DNA of 24,093 nt from JBIOYL01 sp044870185 (GTDB lineage: Bacteria; Actinomycetota; CALGFH01), in contig JBIOYL010000064.1 of the NCBI GenBank assembly GCA_044870185.1, forward strand, positions 1-24,093, read 5' to 3'. A program made the position numbers and the translations under genes. Shown in pieces: positions 21,989 to 24,093 of the stretch (position 1 is its first letter; each line of letters starts with the position of its first letter). The notes beneath the pieces were generated by a model. That model was not told the origin of the DNA and did not search any database. It was given only the letters and a program-made list of their open reading frames with translations.

Positions 21989-22035
21989 CGCCCGGTAGGC
22001 CCGCGCCGGGCGGCACCCGGCCAGGGGCGGTGCCG
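21989..22035. terminator. Two hairpins between convergent genes
   Basis: CGCCCGG at 21989-21995 pairs with CCGGGCG at 22006-22012, and CGGCACC at 22011-22017 pairs with GGTGCCG at 22029-22035. They fill the 72-bp gap between the zinc-ligand protein and guaA and could end both transcripts. The two share two bases, so only one forms fully at a time. No T tract. Confidence 0.4.
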
Positions 22036-22053
22036 GCTCGCGTCCGCCGGGCC

Positions 22054-23597
22054 CTACTCCCACTCGATCGTGCCGGGCGGCTTGGAGGTCACGTCGTAGG
22101 CGACCCGGTTCACGCCGGGCACCTCGCCGACCACCCGGGACGAGATGCGCTCCAGCAGCTCCCAGGGCAGGCGGGCGAAGTCCGCGGTCATGGCGTCCTC
22201 GCTGGTCACCGCCCGGACCACGACGGGATGGGCGTAGGTGCGGTCGTCGCCCATGACGCCCACGGTGCGCACCGCCACCAGCACCGCGAAGCACTGCCAC
22301 AGCTCACGGTCCAGCCCGGCCCGGCGGACCTCCTCGAGCACGATGCCGTCGGCGGCACGCAGGATCTCCAGCCGCTCGGCGGTCACCTCCCCGACGATGC
22401 GCACGGCCAGGCCGGGCCCGGGGAACGGCTGGCGCCAGACGACGTCGGCGGGCAGGCCGAGCTCGACGCCGACCCGCCGTACCTCGTCCTTGAACAGCAG
22501 CCGCAGCGGCTCGACCAGCTCCAGGTCCATGTCCGCGGGCAGGCCGCCCACGTTGTGGTGGCTCTTGATGGTCGCCGCCCGCCGGCCGCCGGACTCGACC
22601 ACGTCCGGGTACAGCGTGCCCTGGACGAGGAAGCGGGCGTCGCCGTGCTCGCGCGCCACCTCCTCGAAGACACGGATGAACTCGTTGCCGATGGCCTTGC
22701 GCTTGGCCTCCGGGTCGGTCACCCCGGCGAGCTTGGCCAGGAAGCGGTCGGCCGCCTTGACGTGCACGAGGTTGACCTTGAAGTCGCGCCGGAAGGTCTC
22801 CTCGACCTGGGCGGCCTCGCCGGCCCGCAGCAGCCCGGTGTCCACCAGCACGCAGGTCAGCCGGTCACCGACGGCGCGGTGGACCAGCAGGGCCGCGACC
22901 GCCGAGTCCACCCCGCCCGACAGCGCGGCCAGCACCGCGGCGTCGCCGACCTGGGCGGCGACCGCCGCCTCCTGCTCGGAGATGATCGACACGCTCGTCC
23001 AGTTCGGCCGGCAGTCGGCCGCGTCATACAGGAAGTTGCGGAGCAGGTCGAGGCCGCGGGGGGTGTGGGCGACCTCGGGGTGGAACTGCACGCCGTACAG
23101 GCCACGGCCCGGGTCCTCGAACGCGGCCACCGGCGCGGCCTCGGTGGCGGCGGTCACGCGCGCTCCGGGCGGCGCGGCCGTCACCGTGTCGCCGTGGCTC
23201 ATCCACACGATCTGCTCGGCCGGCAGGCCGCGGAACAGGACGCTGCGCTCCGGACGGGCCGCCAGGGCGGTGCGCCCGTACTCGCGCACGCCGGTCGGCT
23301 CCACCCGGCCGCCGAGCGCGCGGGCCATCGCCTGCTGGCCGTAGCACAGGCCGAGCATGGGACGCCCAGGTCGAGCAGGCGCGGGTCGAGGGCGGGCGCG
23401 CCTGCCTCGTACACCGATGACGGGCCGCCGGACAGGATGAGGGCGCTGGCGCCCCGGGCCCGCACCGTTTCGGGGGCGACATCGTAGGGAACGACCTCGG
23501 AGTACACGTGGCACTCGCGCACCCGCCGGGCGATGAGCTGCGCGTACTGGGCGCCGAAGTCGAGGACGAGGACGGTGTCGTGCGCGGGCGGGCTCAT
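22054..23597 (-). CDS. guaA: GMP synthase (glutamine-hydrolysing), with a one-base frameshift
   Basis: This enzyme converts XMP to GMP with ATP and glutamine, in the cytosol. The N-terminal frame (23597 to 23359) holds VLVLDFGAQYAQLIARRVRE and ILSGGPSSVY. At 23358/23359 one base is missing, and the second frame carries on with MLGLCYGQQAMA (nucleophile Cys), the FHPEV His/Glu, ATP pyrophosphatase P-loop LSGGVDSAVA, and the family end PPGTIEWE. The restored protein would be 514 residues, normal for GuaA. Every catalytic residue is intact and the gene is usually essential without an outside guanine source, so a sequence error is the simplest reading; true decay or frameshifting is possible. Start ATG 23597 lies 6 nt after a TATCCT box with no Shine-Dalgarno sequence, i.e. 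probably leaderless. Confidence 0.93.
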
Positions 23598-23603
23598 GGG
23601 CGC

Positions 23604-23609
23604 AGGATA
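23604..23609 (-). promoter_or_regulatory. -10 box of guaA, leaderless
   Basis: On the minus strand TATCCT is followed by 6 nt and ATG at 23597. It lies 14 bp from the -35 box of the divergent gene on the plus strand, so the two promoters are back to back. Confidence 0.45.
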
Positions 23610-23623
23610 CCAGCGGGCGTGGT

Positions 23624-23653
23624 TTGCCCCGGCATGCTGGGAACGCGTAGTCT
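23624..23653 (+). promoter_or_regulatory. Promoter for the small zinc-finger gene or a short leader RNA
   Basis: TTGCCC (23624-23629), 18-bp spacer, TAGTCT (23648-23653). This is the only promoter in the window with a usable -35 at normal spacing. Transcription would start near 23660, about 130 nt before the start codon of the small gene. Confidence 0.5.
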
Positions 23654-23659
23654 GGACGG

Positions 23660-23733
23660 CGCGAACCGGAGGGAGCGGCACCGCTCCCAGGTGCCCAGCC
23701 CCCGCACCGCGCGACGCCGCGTGGTGCTTTTTC
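23660..23733 (+). ncRNA. Attenuator-like leader RNA with alternative hairpins
   Basis: Between the promoter and the small gene lie mutually exclusive stems. Hairpin A: GGGAGCG 23671-23677 with CGCTCCC 23682-23688, loop GCAC. Alternative A2: GGCACC 23677-23682 with GGTGCC 23690-23695. Antiterminator: GGTGC 23690-23694 with GCACC 23704-23708. Terminator: 23704-23727 plus five T. If A forms, GGTGC is free to block the terminator; if A2 forms, the terminator is free to fold. This is the logic of a riboswitch or attenuator, though a terminated small RNA of about 70 nt is an equal option. It matches no RNA family I know. No ligand or leader peptide is visible. Confidence 0.45.
23704..23732 (+). terminator. 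Intrinsic terminator inside the leader of the small zinc-finger gene
   Basis: A 10-bp stem (GCACCGCGCG with CGCGTGGTGC, one G-T pair), loop ACGC, and TTTTT at 23728-23732. It is the only stem followed by a T run that I found in the window and stands out in such GC-rich DNA. Confidence 0.75.
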
Positions 23734-23788
23734 GTGCCGCCGACGGTCCGTCGTCCGCGATTGCCCCCAGGTGAGGAGACGAGGCAGC

Positions 23789-24049
23789 GTGCAGCACTCC
23801 GATGACGGCGCCGCCACGCCCTCGGGCGCCGAGCCGGCCTCCGACCCCGGCGCCAAGACCCGCCGCCGCGCGCCGGGCGCCGACCCGGAGGTGCGCTCCT
23901 TCGGCGCGTCGCGGACGTGCGCGGCCGAGGGGTGCGGGACGAAGCTGTCGCGCTACAACCCCGACGTCTACTGCTCGGTCCACCGCGGCTGGGATCGCCA
24001 GGTGGTCACCCGGCGGCGCCGAACCGACGGGAATCACGAGCAGGAATAG
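23789..24049 (+). CDS. Small zinc-finger protein of unknown function
   Basis: An 86-residue protein. The first 40 residues are Asp/Ala/Pro-rich and look disordered. A single zinc-finger-like site follows: CAAEGC, then GTKLSRYNPDVY, then CSVH, i.e. C-x4-C-x13-C-x2-H. Small proteins with this CGTxLSxYN pattern are familiar in actinobacteria but have no assigned role that I can name. The C-terminus is basic (VTRRRRTDG), which could contact nucleic acid. Start GTG at 23789 has GAGG a few nt upstream; ATG is not available. The gene lies behind a promoter and an intrinsic terminator, so its expression probably depends on readthrough. It is divergent from guaA. Confidence 0.75.
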   Translation: MQHSDDGAATPSGAEPASDPGAKTRRRAPGADPEVRSFGASRTCAAEGCGTKLSRYNPDVYCSVHRGWDRQVVTRRRRTDGNHEQE

Positions 24050-24063
24050 CGAGCAGGAGTAGC
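24038..24063. repeat. 13-bp tandem duplication over the stop codon of the small gene
   Basis: GAGCAGGAATAGC (24038-24050) is followed at once by GAGCAGGAGTAGC (24051-24063), differing at one base. The first copy holds the stop codon; the second supplies a Shine-Dalgarno-like AGGAG. Confidence 0.6.
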
Positions 24064-24068
24064 GAGTT

Positions 24069-24093
24069 GTGGTTGTGAAGGCGCGGCCGGGCT
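24069..24093 (+). CDS. Possible start of a further gene, cut by window edge
   Basis: GTG at 24069, with AGGAG 24055-24059 nine nt upstream, opens a frame VVVKARPG that runs off the window. A second GTG at 24075 is in the same frame. Only eight codons are visible, so nothing can be said about the product; it would lie 19 nt after the small zinc-finger gene. Confidence 0.35.

Noticed and set aside
23660..23733. The leader RNA as 6C RNA, SRP RNA or a tRNA
   Set aside because: It lacks paired hairpins with runs of six C in the loops, the SRP core motif and any cloverleaf.
1..24093. Mobile elements, attachment sites or CRISPR arrays
   Set aside because: No transposase, integrase or Cas motif, no terminal inverted repeats and no regular repeat-spacer series; all tandem repeats seen are short and local.

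Overview
This 24.1 kb window is very GC-rich chromosomal DNA (by eye well over 70 percent), densely coded on both strands, with GTG and TTG starts next to ATG. A LytR-CpsA-Psr protein, a GatD-type amidotransferase, a PcrA helicase with a Tudor-like tail and several apparently leaderless genes behind a lone -10 box point to an actinobacterium. Genus cannot be set from the sequence. I see no insertion sequence, phage, CRISPR, tRNA or rRNA. No gene-free stretch exceeds about 200 bases.

Layout. 1-4457, all minus strand: partial NUDIX hydrolase, large ferritin-like protein, ABC exporter half-molecule, MsrB. 4610-6946 minus: PcrA helicase, divergent from a HAD-like protein (7083-7763) that lacks the nucleophile motif. 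7708-12917: a compact group of two GT4 glycosyltransferases that start divergently inside one CATG, a pterin-synthase-like protein, an MDR dehydrogenase without zinc cysteines, and a GTP cyclohydrolase II/RibD-reductase fusion. 13005-15388: a two-gene ABC-2 transporter. 15505-16500: a secreted lipoprotein phosphoesterase. 16510-18639 minus: an OmpR-type response regulator followed by its histidine kinase. 18732-19588 minus: gatD broken by a one-base frameshift. 19750-21279: LCP cell-wall ligase. 21418-21981: unknown zinc-ligand protein. 22054-23597 minus: guaA, also broken by a one-base shift. 23789-24049: small zinc-finger protein preceded by a promoter and an attenuator-like leader. A further gene may start at 24069.

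How the genes fit together. The 7708-12917 group is the most likely undescribed system. GTP ring-opening, a pyrimidine reductase, a pterin-synthase fold, an oxidoreductase and two glycosyltransferases could make a glycosylated pterin- or pyrimidine-derived metabolite; this is inference from content and adjacency. The 15505-21279 stretch is envelope-themed (lipoprotein phosphoesterase, two-component system, GatD, LCP). The two frameshifts, in gatD and guaA, lie in the same domain class and the same local base context, so they need checking against reads before either gene is called dead.
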